The notes beneath the pieces were generated by a model. The model did no database searches and was not told where the DNA came from. It saw only the letters and a program-made list of their open reading frames with translations. A program made the position numbers and the translations under genes. A stretch of DNA of 6,647 nucleotides, taken from positions 1 to 6,647 of the forward strand of contig JAAFHO010000329.1 in the NCBI GenBank assembly GCA_013297575.1, given 5' to 3'. Below are positions 1 to 4,634 of the stretch, in pieces; within the stretch, counting starts at the first letter, position 1, and every line of letters begins with the position of its first letter. The DNA comes from Chitinophagales bacterium (GTDB lineage: Bacteria > Bacteroidota > Bacteroidia > Chitinophagales > Saprospiraceae).

Positions 1-822
1 TACTTTCAAACCAGCGCGCAAACGGTTGACTACCAATACACCAAGTGCTTGGCTATCCACATCTTCAGCGATAATCAACAATGGACGACCAGTTTGGAGT
101 GATTTCTCCAATACCGGAATCAATTCCTGCATATTGCTGATTTTCTTATCCGTAATTAAGATATACGGGTTTTCGTAGTCCACCAACATCTTTTCAGCAT
201 CGGTGATGAAATACGGGCTAAGGTAACCGCGGTCGAACTGCATACCGATTACTTCATCCATATAAGTATCTGTACCTTTTGCTTCTTCTACTGTGATAAC
301 GCCGTCTTTAGAAACGCGTTTCATAGCATCAGCGATCAACGTACCGATAGAATCGTCGTTATTAGCAGAAATAGCAGCAACTTGTTTGATTTTGTCGAAA
401 TCGTCGCCGATTTGCTCGCTTTGCTCTTTCAAGTCGGCAACAATTACCTTAACGGCTTTGTCGATACCGCGCTTCAAATCCATAGGATTTGCGCCAGCAG
501 CAACGCTTTTCAAACCAGCAGTAACGATGGCTTGCGCAAGGATAGTGGCAGTGGTGGTACCGTCACCGGCAGCATCAGCAGTTTTGCTGGCTACTTCTTT
601 CACCATTTGCGCACCCATGTTAGCGATGGGGTCTTCCAATTCAATTTCTTTGGCTACACTCACACCGTCTTTAGTAACAGTAGGTGCACCGAATGATTTT
701 TGGATAACAACATTACGACCTTTTGGGCCGAGGGTTACTTTTACCGCATTTGCGAGTTCGTCGATGCCCTGCTTGAGTTTTTCGCGGGCATCTGTATTGA
801 ATGTGATTTGCTTTGCAGACAT
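1..822 (-). CDS. groEL: GroEL 60-kDa chaperonin, N-terminal half (runs off window edge)
   Basis: ATP-driven cytosolic chaperonin that folds proteins inside a double seven-membered ring capped by GroES. Translating down from the ATG at 822 gives 274 uninterrupted codons beginning MSAKQITFNTDAREKL; the family is about 545 residues, so roughly half is here and the C-terminus lies outside the window. Nucleotide-site residues are in the usual register: TLGP at 30-33, K51-D52, and the DGTTT motif at 87-91. The apical domain starts near 190 and contains MQFDRGYLSPYF (194-205), whose aromatic residues help bind substrate and GroES. The third catalytic Asp (near 398) cannot be checked. The ATG is preceded by an A/T-rich leader with no Shine-Dalgarno sequence, normal for Bacteroidota. 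It lies 142 bp downstream of groES in the same direction, the classic groESL order. No frameshift or missing key residue is seen. Identification is essentially certain. Confidence 0.98.
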   Translation of the reverse strand, partial: MSAKQITFNTDAREKLKQGIDELANAVKVTLGPKGRNVVIQKSFGAPTVTKDGVSVAKEIELEDPIANMGAQMVKEVASKTADAAGDGTTTATILAQAIVTAGLKSVAAGANPMDLKRGIDKAVKVIVADLKEQSEQIGDDFDKIKQVAAISANNDDSIGTLIADAMKRVSKDGVITVEEAKGTDTYMDEVIGMQFDRGYLSPYFITDAEKMLVDYENPYILITDKKISNMQELIPVLEKSLQTGRPLLIIAEDVDSQALGVLVVNRLRAGLKV

Positions 823-856
823 ATTTAATAATGTTTTGAAAATTGGTTAAATTTAG

Positions 857-873
857 AAAAAGAGCCGAAGCCC
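857..873 (-). terminator. Small UUCG-loop hairpin with U-tract between groES and groEL
   Basis: On the minus strand, 873-862 reads GGGC-TTCG-GCTC: a 4-bp stem (one G-U pair) closed by a C(UUCG)G tetraloop, an unusually stable loop type. It is followed at once by five U (861-857). This has the form of a short intrinsic terminator, but it lies 35 bp before the groEL start and inside the expected groESL transcript. A partial terminator or processing signal that sets the GroES:GroEL ratio is an inference; the stem is short and full termination is unlikely. Confidence 0.3.
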
Positions 874-901
874 AGACTTAACTAAAAGGCCAAAAAATCA
901 A
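873..901 (-). promoter_or_regulatory. Weak candidate Bacteroidota housekeeping promoter before groEL
   Basis: On the minus strand a TTG (901-899) is followed after 18 bp by TAAGTCTG (880-873). The Bacteroidota sigma-ABfr consensus is TTG, about 19 bp, then TAnnTTTG, so one specified base of the -7 box differs. It would give groEL a promoter of its own, but the start point would fall within the UUCG hairpin, so the two readings compete. In AT-rich sequence such matches arise by chance; treat it as a hint only. Confidence 0.18.
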
Positions 902-925
902 TTATTTTAAGTGGTTAAAGACTAT

Positions 926-953
926 AAAAAAAGGAATAATTGACTATAATTCC
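926..953 (-). terminator. Imperfect hairpin plus U7 just after groES
   Basis: Eleven bases after the groES stop, the minus strand forms GGAAT/ATTCC (5 bp), an internal T-T mismatch and two more A-T pairs around a 5-nt loop (953-933), followed by seven U (932-926). The stem is AT-rich and weak, so it is more plausible as an attenuating or 3'-end-protecting hairpin than a full terminator. Together with the UUCG hairpin downstream, the 142-bp groES-groEL spacer holds two such structures. Confidence 0.3.
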
Positions 954-964
954 AATATTCTATC

Positions 965-1228
965 TTAAAGAATGACCAGAATTTCGTCTTCACGCATGAT
1001 CAGGTAATCCTGACCTTCAAAACTAATTTCTTGACCGGAATACTTACCGTACAATACGATATCGCCGGCAGTTACTGTCATAAGATTGCCGTCTTTACCG
1101 GGACCAACAGCGATTACCTCGCCACGTTGTGGTTTTTCTTTGGCTGTGTCTGGAATAATGATACCGCCTTTGGTTTTTTCTTCCGCTGGCGCTGGCTTAA
1201 TGATTACACGATCCGCTATAGGTTTCAT
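965..1228 (-). CDS. groES: GroES 10-kDa co-chaperonin
   Basis: Heptameric lid that closes the GroEL folding chamber. The 87-residue product starts MKPIADRVIIKP, the conserved first strand of the family. The mobile loop that docks on GroEL spans about residues 16-34, and its hydrophobic contact is GGIIIP (21-26), equivalent to GGIVL in E. coli GroES. The core motif RGEVIAVGPG follows (35-44), then GDIVLYGKYSG, and the C-terminal strand DEILVIL. It is about ten residues shorter than E. coli GroES (97), the difference falling in the roof hairpin after GPGKDG; short forms are usual in Bacteroidota. The ATG at 1228 is the only start that gives the conserved N-terminus. It is first in a groES-groEL operon. 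Upstream lies a sigma-54-like promoter candidate with palindromes, and no CIRCE (HrcA) operator. Confidence 0.98.
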   Translation of the reverse strand: MKPIADRVIIKPAPAEEKTKGGIIIPDTAKEKPQRGEVIAVGPGKDGNLMTVTAGDIVLYGKYSGQEISFEGQDYLIMREDEILVIL

Positions 1229-1273
1229 ACGTGTTAAAACAATTTTGTTTTGTTAATATGCTAAAATGATAAA

Positions 1274-1297
1274 GTAATCCGAACATGATTCGGATAC
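1274..1297 (-). promoter_or_regulatory. Hairpin at the predicted 5' end of the groESL mRNA
   Basis: ATCCGAA (1277-1283) and TTCGGAT (1289-1295) form a perfect 7-bp inverted repeat around a 5-nt spacer; GT/AC (1274-1275 with 1296-1297) can add two pairs across a single bulged A. If transcription starts about 12 bp after the -12 element described here, the first transcribed base is about 1295, so the mRNA would begin exactly with this stem. A 5'-terminal stem commonly protects mRNA from decay. A second possibility is an operator. A terminator for the upstream hydrolase is less likely, because no clear U-tract follows. Confidence 0.45.
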
Positions 1298-1306
1298 TTA
1301 GGCATA

Positions 1307-1322
1307 ACAGACTTCGTGCCAA
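1307..1322 (-). promoter_or_regulatory. Candidate sigma-54 (-24/-12) promoter for groESL
   Basis: On the minus strand 1322-1307 reads TTGGCACGAAGTCTGT. The -24 part TTGGCACG matches the RpoN consensus (TGGCACG) perfectly. Ten bases after the GG comes G at -13, but -12 is T where the consensus has C (CTGT against TTGC). Spacing therefore fits and the -12 box is imperfect. The predicted start is about 1295, a purine (A), leaving a 5' leader of about 67 nt before the groES ATG. Two palindromes upstream could bind an activator, which sigma-54 promoters require. Transcriptional use is inferred, not shown. Confidence 0.5.
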
Positions 1323-1332
1323 TGTAGTAATA

Positions 1333-1357
1333 CTGCCATTTTTGCAGGTAATGGCAG
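1333..1357. promoter_or_regulatory. Palindrome CTGCCATT-N9-AATGGCAG upstream of groESL promoter
   Basis: Perfect 8-bp inverted repeat with a 9-bp spacer, 10 bp upstream of the -24 box (about -38 to -62 from the predicted start). The arm and spacer geometry recalls CIRCE (9-N9-9), but the sequence is unrelated to TTAGCACTC. Half-sites contain TGCCA/TGGCA, related to the TGTCA/TGACA of the next palindrome, which suggests one dimeric regulator with several sites. Which protein binds is unknown. Confidence 0.45.
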
Positions 1358-1364
1358 GGAAACA

Positions 1365-1381
1365 TGTCAGGTAAGGTGACA
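1365..1381. promoter_or_regulatory. Second palindrome TGTCA-N7-TGACA upstream of groESL
   Basis: Perfect 5-bp inverted repeat with a 7-bp spacer, 7 bp beyond the first palindrome (about -70 to -86 from the predicted start). The two share the half-site form TGNCA, and CAGGTAA occurs in both (1345-1351 and 1368-1374, 23 bp apart), so the region looks like degenerate repeated binding sites. The short arms make this weaker than the first palindrome when taken alone. Confidence 0.35.
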
Positions 1382-1413
1382 GTAACGGCACTACGTTGTA
1401 AGAACGATAATAT

Positions 1414-2880
1414 TTAATGCTGAATAATAATGGACATCGCCTTTTTCTTTCCGTCAGCGGCAACAATTTGAATCGTGTATATACCTGCGGGGAAATGACT
1501 GGTTTCGATATTCAATTTATGCGCATCCATATTTTTTCCGCTCCATACCTCCTGTCCAAGTCCATTAAATAGGGAAATAGAGCAACCTTGGCTCAAGTTT
1601 TTTACGCTCAATAAATGATTTACTGGGTTGGGTGAAATCGTCACCGCTGCTGCTGATGGTGGTGCTGTACTGCTTACGACATCTCCAATTTCCTGCTTAC
1701 CTCCAAAAAACGATAACGTCTGTATCAAGGCTGGTACAACGCAACCGCCGTGGTCGGCTGTAGGTTTTACATCTAATGCAACGAGGTCTGTCGCGCCATT
1801 GGCCGTCATCGTATCGCGCGCTACAATACTGTTCATAAAGGGCACTTGATCGTCGCCCATGCAGTAAAAAATGCGGGTGGGCGCAACGGGACTCCAATCA
1901 TATACATCATTGTCTTTCAATGCCAAATTGATCGGATGCTGTGGGTTGTTTTCAACAGCCTCAACAATGCTATCTTGCAGCATCCTTCGAGCCACCGAAG
2001 CACCGGTTTGGGTCGTTAAGGTTTGGATTAGGCCCTCGTTCAGTGTGCCCAAAGTAATGGTTCCGTTGTAGAATTGTTGGATCAAACTAGCATATGCTGG
2101 CTTGAAAACATCGGTTAAGGTGTTGTACAGGTTGCCATATATCGTTTGGTACGATAAGGCTGTATTGGGGATGTAAGCGGGGTAATAATAGGCATCATTA
2201 CTTAGGATCAAGTTGCGCATCACCCCCGATACACTATATGGCCCTGATAGATGTGCCGCCGCAGTTACGGTAAATGTACTCGCCAAATTGGTTTCTATTT
2301 CACGGTGCAACGCCATTGCCGCATGTCCACCTTGCGAATAGCCCGTAAGAAACAACTGATCGTTGCTGTACGGAACCTTATCGGCTTCTGCCCCAAAAAA
2401 ATCAGGAATACTGCGTACCATATCAATTGCAGCCGAAGCCTCAGTAGCGGCATGCACATAAGGGTGGAATCCACGACCATCGCCCATGCCTACATAATCG
2501 GGGAGCAGTGCAATATAGCCCATACCCGCAAATACCAATCCAATATCGCCTTCGCCGCCGCCAGGGGTTCCAAAACGAGAGGGTACGCAGGTTTTGCAAT
2601 CTGAAGTGCCGTGCTGATACACCAACAATGGATACACTTTTTCTAGGTCGGTGGGCAATACGACCAGTCCCGACAAGGTATCGAGTGCGCCAGCAGCATC
2701 CTTTGATGTGTAGGTAATTTTATAGTATTGTACATCGAACTGGAAAATAGGTAAACCAAATTGGGTATTGAGTTCCGTTTTGGTTTTACTGCCGATATAA
2801 TTATACGAGATGAATTTTTGGGCGCTCGTTGCTGTTGCGGCGAACAGGATGGTGACGAATAGTAGTATAAGGTTACGCAT
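1414..2880 (-). CDS. Secreted alpha/beta hydrolase (secretory-lipase type) with T9SS type A sorting domain
   Basis: Predicted secreted esterase or lipase, 488 residues. A Sec signal peptide (about 1-20: charged MRN, hydrophobic core, cleavage near TSA-QK) carries it to the periplasm. The alpha/beta-hydrolase domain (about 45-395) has YQHGTS at 88-93 (oxyanion region), GYIALLPDYVGMGDG at 121-135, and nucleophile elbow GYSQGG with Ser182. The likely acid is D343 in GDDQVPF and the base H377 in ADHGGC; about 215-325 resembles a cap. CKTC (95-98), C340 and C380 could form disulfides. After a Pro/Ser/Ala-rich linker (about 402-413), residues 415-488 form a type A sorting domain: SPNPV, SLFNGLGQEV, FPAGIYTIQI and a short basic tail. 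That predicts export by the type IX system and cell-surface attachment or release. The start gives the intact signal peptide. No terminator is seen before groES, so some read-through is possible. Fold and secretion are secure; the substrate is not known. Confidence 0.9.
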   Translation of the reverse strand: MRNLILLFVTILFAATATSAQKFISYNYIGSKTKTELNTQFGLPIFQFDVQYYKITYTSKDAAGALDTLSGLVVLPTDLEKVYPLLVYQHGTSDCKTCVPSRFGTPGGGEGDIGLVFAGMGYIALLPDYVGMGDGRGFHPYVHAATEASAAIDMVRSIPDFFGAEADKVPYSNDQLFLTGYSQGGHAAMALHREIETNLASTFTVTAAAHLSGPYSVSGVMRNLILSNDAYYYPAYIPNTALSYQTIYGNLYNTLTDVFKPAYASLIQQFYNGTITLGTLNEGLIQTLTTQTGASVARRMLQDSIVEAVENNPQHPINLALKDNDVYDWSPVAPTRIFYCMGDDQVPFMNSIVARDTMTANGATDLVALDVKPTADHGGCVVPALIQTLSFFGGKQEIGDVVSSTAPPSAAAVTISPNPVNHLLSVKNLSQGCSISLFNGLGQEVWSGKNMDAHKLNIETSHFPAGIYTIQIVAADGKKKAMSIIIQH

Positions 2881-2922
2881 TTTGATGAATATGATATATT
2901 AATAAAAAAAATAAAAACAAGA

Positions 2923-3011
2923 AAGTCAGGTTAAATAATCGACACTTTATGAATCAACAATTTCCTATTTTAAAAAAGGAAGTGTCGATTATTGGAGGCG
3001 CACTACTTATT
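2923..3011 (+). repeat. Diverged direct repeat, copy A
   Basis: The first 22 bases (2923-2944) match 3324-3345 with three differences, including an identical 11-bp core AATAATCGACA. TGAATCAACAA (2950-2960 and 3351-3361), GAAGTGTC and ACTACTTATT (3002-3011 and 3401-3410) recur in the same order. The copies are about 401 bp apart at their left ends and differ by insertions and deletions inside. They bracket the hairpin block, as if a unit had been duplicated or a segment inserted between old repeats. Confidence 0.6.
2934..2993. repeat. Perfect 14-bp inverted repeat with 32-nt loop
   Basis: AATAATCGACACTT (2934-2947) and AAGTGTCGATTATT (2980-2993) are exact reverse complements. The loop can fold further through TTCCT with AGGAA (2962-2981, overlapping the right arm). 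On the minus strand it lies 54 bp before the hydrolase start, so it could be an operator, a 5'-leader structure or a repeat-element end. There is no T-tract directly after either arm, so it does not look like a terminator. Confidence 0.65.
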
Positions 3012-3050
3012 TTCGGGTTAATTTCAATATGCTGCTTAATAACGCACTAA
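2949..3050 (+). CDS. Speculative 33-residue single-helix membrane peptide
   Basis: A short plus-strand ORF, ATG at 2949 to TAA at 3048-3050, divergent from the hydrolase. It encodes a polar start (MNQQFPILKKE) followed by about 20 hydrophobic residues (VSIIGGALLIFGLISICCLI), then T-H: the layout of a one-pass membrane peptide with its charged end inside. Against it: AT-rich sequence often yields such ORFs by chance, no ribosome site or clear promoter is seen, and the 14-bp inverted repeat overlaps its 5' part. The diverged repeat at 3351 has TTG in place of the ATG, keeps N-Q-Q and a KKK, and ends after 24 codons without a hydrophobic stretch. It could be a type I toxin-like peptide or nothing; I cannot assign a function. 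Confidence 0.2.
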   Translation: MNQQFPILKKEVSIIGGALLIFGLISICCLITH

Positions 3051-3057
3051 ATTGACG

Positions 3058-3156
3058 ACTTAACGATAATCTAACCACGAAGTGGTTGAACGTGAATAGC
3101 CATGAATGAAATTCATGGATTAAGGGGGCAGGGGGTAACCCTGAAAGGGGTTGAAC
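3058..3156 (+). repeat. Three-hairpin repeat block, left copy
   Basis: Three consecutive hairpins: AACCAC-GAA-GTGGTT (3073-3087); CCATGAAT-GAA-ATTCATGG (3100-3118); and AACCC/GGGTT closed by a wobble pair over GAAA (3137-3152). The first and third are followed directly by the foot GAAC, giving GTTGAAC. A G-rich spacer (3124-3135) separates the second and third. The block is repeated in inverted orientation at 3181-3286. It resembles REP/BIME-like intergenic elements or a structured RNA; no known family is assigned. Confidence 0.65.
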
Positions 3157-3159
3157 TTA

Positions 3160-3172
3160 ATGAGACGCTCAT
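3160..3172. repeat. Central small palindrome ATGAG-ACG-CTCAT
   Basis: A 5-bp inverted repeat with a 3-base spacer lies almost exactly at the centre of the two inverted hairpin blocks. If the whole block folds as one long cruciform or RNA, this would be near the tip. It is short and could be chance. Confidence 0.3.
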
Positions 3173-3180
3173 AACACGTT

Positions 3181-3286
3181 GATGTTCAACTACTTCGTAG
3201 TTGTTAAATATTACCGCATGCTCAATCCCGAATTTCATTCGGGGCTATTGAAGTTCAACCACTCCGTGGTTAGTTCATTGCTAAGT
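3181..3286 (-). repeat. Three-hairpin repeat block, right copy (inverted)
   Basis: On the minus strand this copy reads in the same order as the left one: AACCAC-GGA-GTGGTT (3271-3257), then CCCGAAT-GAA-ATTCGGG (3243-3227), then CAACTAC-GAA-GTAGTTG (3203-3187), the first and third followed by GAAC. Flanks match as well: ACTTAGCAATGAACTAACC against ACTTAACGATAATCTAACC. The second stem differs from the left copy at two adjacent base pairs and both sides change together, so pairing is kept. The third stem also differs yet remains fully paired. Confidence 0.65.
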
Positions 3287-3323
3287 TGACGACATTAAAA
3301 TTCAGGTCACGTCGGCATTAAGT

Positions 3324-3410
3324 AAGTCTGGCTCAATAATCGACAGTTCTTGAATCAACAAGGATTTAACAATCATCTATTTGCAAAAAAGAAGTGTCTA
3401 ACTACTTATT
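3324..3410 (+). repeat. Diverged direct repeat, copy B
   Basis: This copy retains the blocks of copy A (see 2923-3011) in order but has extra bases in the middle and lacks the GATTATT of the right inverted-repeat arm. A weaker hairpin survives: GACAGTTCT (3342-3350) with AGAAGTGTC (3390-3398), eight pairs and one mismatch. Survival of pairing despite drift suggests that structure matters or once mattered. Confidence 0.55.
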
Positions 3411-3433
3411 GCTTCAAAAATTGACCTAAAACG

Positions 3434-3472
3434 ACAAAAACGCAAATGCGTTTGAGGCAGATGCGTTTTTGT
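3434..3472 (-). terminator. Intrinsic terminator after the purL-tlpA unit
   Basis: It starts 31 bp after the TlpA-like stop. On the minus strand AAACGC-ATTT-GCGTTT (3453-3438) forms a 6-bp hairpin running into TTTTTG. A second, exclusive pairing joins ACAAAAACGCA to TGCGTTTTTGT (3472-3462 with 3444-3434), 11 perfect pairs over a 17-nt loop. The short hairpin with its U-tract is the terminating form; the outer pairing includes the A-tract on the other side and could work on either strand. Confidence 0.75.
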
Positions 3473-3503
3473 AAATTATAATGAAAATAGATATTATTAA
3501 CGA

Positions 3504-4610
3504 TTACAACACCTTCAATAACTCTTGTTCTAAATTAGTCCGCGGGTTAATTGCAACAATTTTTCCATCACGACCAATCAAAAAAGTTTTAGGAATAGAA
3601 CTCACGCCATAAGTGGCTGCAGGTGCACTACCCCAATGTTGCAAATCGCTCACGTGATTTTCCCAAATTAATTGATCTTGTTTGATGGCAGCAATCCATT
3701 TTGTTTTGCCATCGGATTTCATTTGCTCCATTTGTTCGGCTGGAACGCGACGAGGATCGGCTCCATCCAAAGAAACACTGAATACTTCAAAACCTTTTGC
3801 CTTGTATTTTTTATAAATTTCAACTACTTCAGGGTTGGCTTTGCGGCAAGGGCCACACCAAGATGCCCAAAAGTCGAGCAATACAATTTTACCTTTCAAA
3901 CCAGCCAGCGAGTGCGTTTTACCATCAGGGCCCGGTAAGGAAATATCAGGAGCCATTTCGCCTACTTTGATTAGTTCGCCTGCTTGTTGCTGTGCTGCTT
4001 GCGTTTTAACCTGAGCAATAAGAGCATTGTAATCTGTGGTATATTTTGAACCCGGTGTTGCTGCGGTCAAATCTTTGCCTAATTGCTCTAATTCAGCCAT
4101 AAACGCTGTTGGATTATTGCCATAAAGTTGCAAACCAAGAAAAGCACGCATAAGTGGTGTTGTGCCTTTATTCACCATTTTTTTGGCATCTTCTGGCGTT
4201 TTTTGAGGGCCACCGACCAGCATTTCCTTGATAATGGCTGCATAAGCGGTAAAAGAAGCAGAACCTTTGATCTCCATTTCCATTTTCTCGATGGTTGCAA
4301 GATCACCTTTAATATCGATGGTTTTTTCTTTTCCATCCAGCATAAAATATAATTTTTTTGCACCGATGGACATTTTATACAAGCCCTCTTTCCAGGCTTC
4401 TTTTTGTTCAATCTTAAAATTGCCATTTGCATCGCAAGCCACTTTACCAATAGCCAAACTTGTCCGATCGAAATTGGTTTGCTCCAATACTACCTGTAAA
4501 TTGGCAGCATCTTTAATATTGCCCTTCAACGCGTATCCTTCGTTGTTGGTACCCGAACATGCGGCAAAAGCCAACAGCATGAAGGAGAATAAGGTTAAAA
4601 AGTATTTCAT
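3504..4610 (-). CDS. TlpA-like thiol-disulfide oxidoreductase lipoprotein (DUF4369-thioredoxin)
   Basis: Envelope thioredoxin-fold protein that probably reduces or exchanges disulfides outside the cytoplasm, 368 residues. The N-terminus is a lipoprotein signal (hydrophobic 3-17, then FAA-C18; Phe at -3 is a little unusual). Residues about 24-115 resemble the beta-rich DUF4369 domain common before TlpA domains in Bacteroidota, followed by a mostly helical linker (about 118-210). The redoxin domain (about 213-368) has VGEMAPDISLPGPDG, LDFWASWCGPCRK with the CxxC pair C252/C255, and the cis-proline loop SSIPKTFLI (P340). The insert between about 283 and 330, with HVSDLQHWGSAPAATYGV before the cis-Pro, is typical of this group. 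The start is the only one giving the signal sequence; the leader is A/T-rich. It begins 24 bp after the purL stop, so the two are probably co-transcribed, although a functional link is not evident. The partner protein is unknown. Confidence 0.93.
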   Translation of the reverse strand: MKYFLTLFSFMLLAFAACSGTNNEGYALKGNIKDAANLQVVLEQTNFDRTSLAIGKVACDANGNFKIEQKEAWKEGLYKMSIGAKKLYFMLDGKEKTIDIKGDLATIEKMEMEIKGSASFTAYAAIIKEMLVGGPQKTPEDAKKMVNKGTTPLMRAFLGLQLYGNNPTAFMAELEQLGKDLTAATPGSKYTTDYNALIAQVKTQAAQQQAGELIKVGEMAPDISLPGPDGKTHSLAGLKGKIVLLDFWASWCGPCRKANPEVVEIYKKYKAKGFEVFSVSLDGADPRRVPAEQMEQMKSDGKTKWIAAIKQDQLIWENHVSDLQHWGSAPAATYGVSSIPKTFLIGRDGKIVAINPRTNLEQELLKVL

Positions 4611-4634
4611 AATTAAAATGTTAGTATGGTGTGA

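Larger units (their letters stand above)
2881..3503. other. 623-bp gene-poor intergenic region rich in repeats and hairpins
   Basis: It lies between the TlpA-like gene and the hydrolase, both on the minus strand. No recognised protein family is encoded on either strand. From high to low coordinates it holds the terminator of the purL-tlpA unit, repeat copy B, an inverted pair of three-hairpin blocks, repeat copy A with a perfect 14-bp inverted repeat, and an AT-rich leader for the hydrolase (2881-2922). I see no convincing TTG/TAnnTTTG promoter directly before the hydrolase. Confidence 0.85.

Noticed and set aside
293..850. 185-codon plus-strand ORF antisense to groEL
   Set aside because: The opposite strand encodes a textbook GroEL N-terminal half in full. 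The ORF protein shows only biased Ser/Ala/Thr composition from the reversed codons and no recognisable domain.
1229..1413. CIRCE (HrcA) operator before groES
   Set aside because: The inverted repeat at 1333-1357 has the 9-bp spacer but not TTAGCACTC/GAGTGCTAA, so there is no basis for calling it CIRCE.
1197..1466. 89-codon minus-strand ORF between the hydrolase and groES
   Set aside because: It overlaps the end of the hydrolase, the whole groESL control region and the groES start in another frame; its protein has no family features and the palindromes explain the sequence better.
3124..3150. G-quadruplex (G5, G5 and G4 runs)
   Set aside because: Only three G-runs are present within reach; a fourth is needed for an ordinary intramolecular quadruplex, and the last run already pairs in the third hairpin.
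3058..3286. CRISPR array
   Set aside because: The repeated units are hairpins of varying sequence and spacing in opposite orientations, with no constant-length repeats and spacers and no cas genes in the window.
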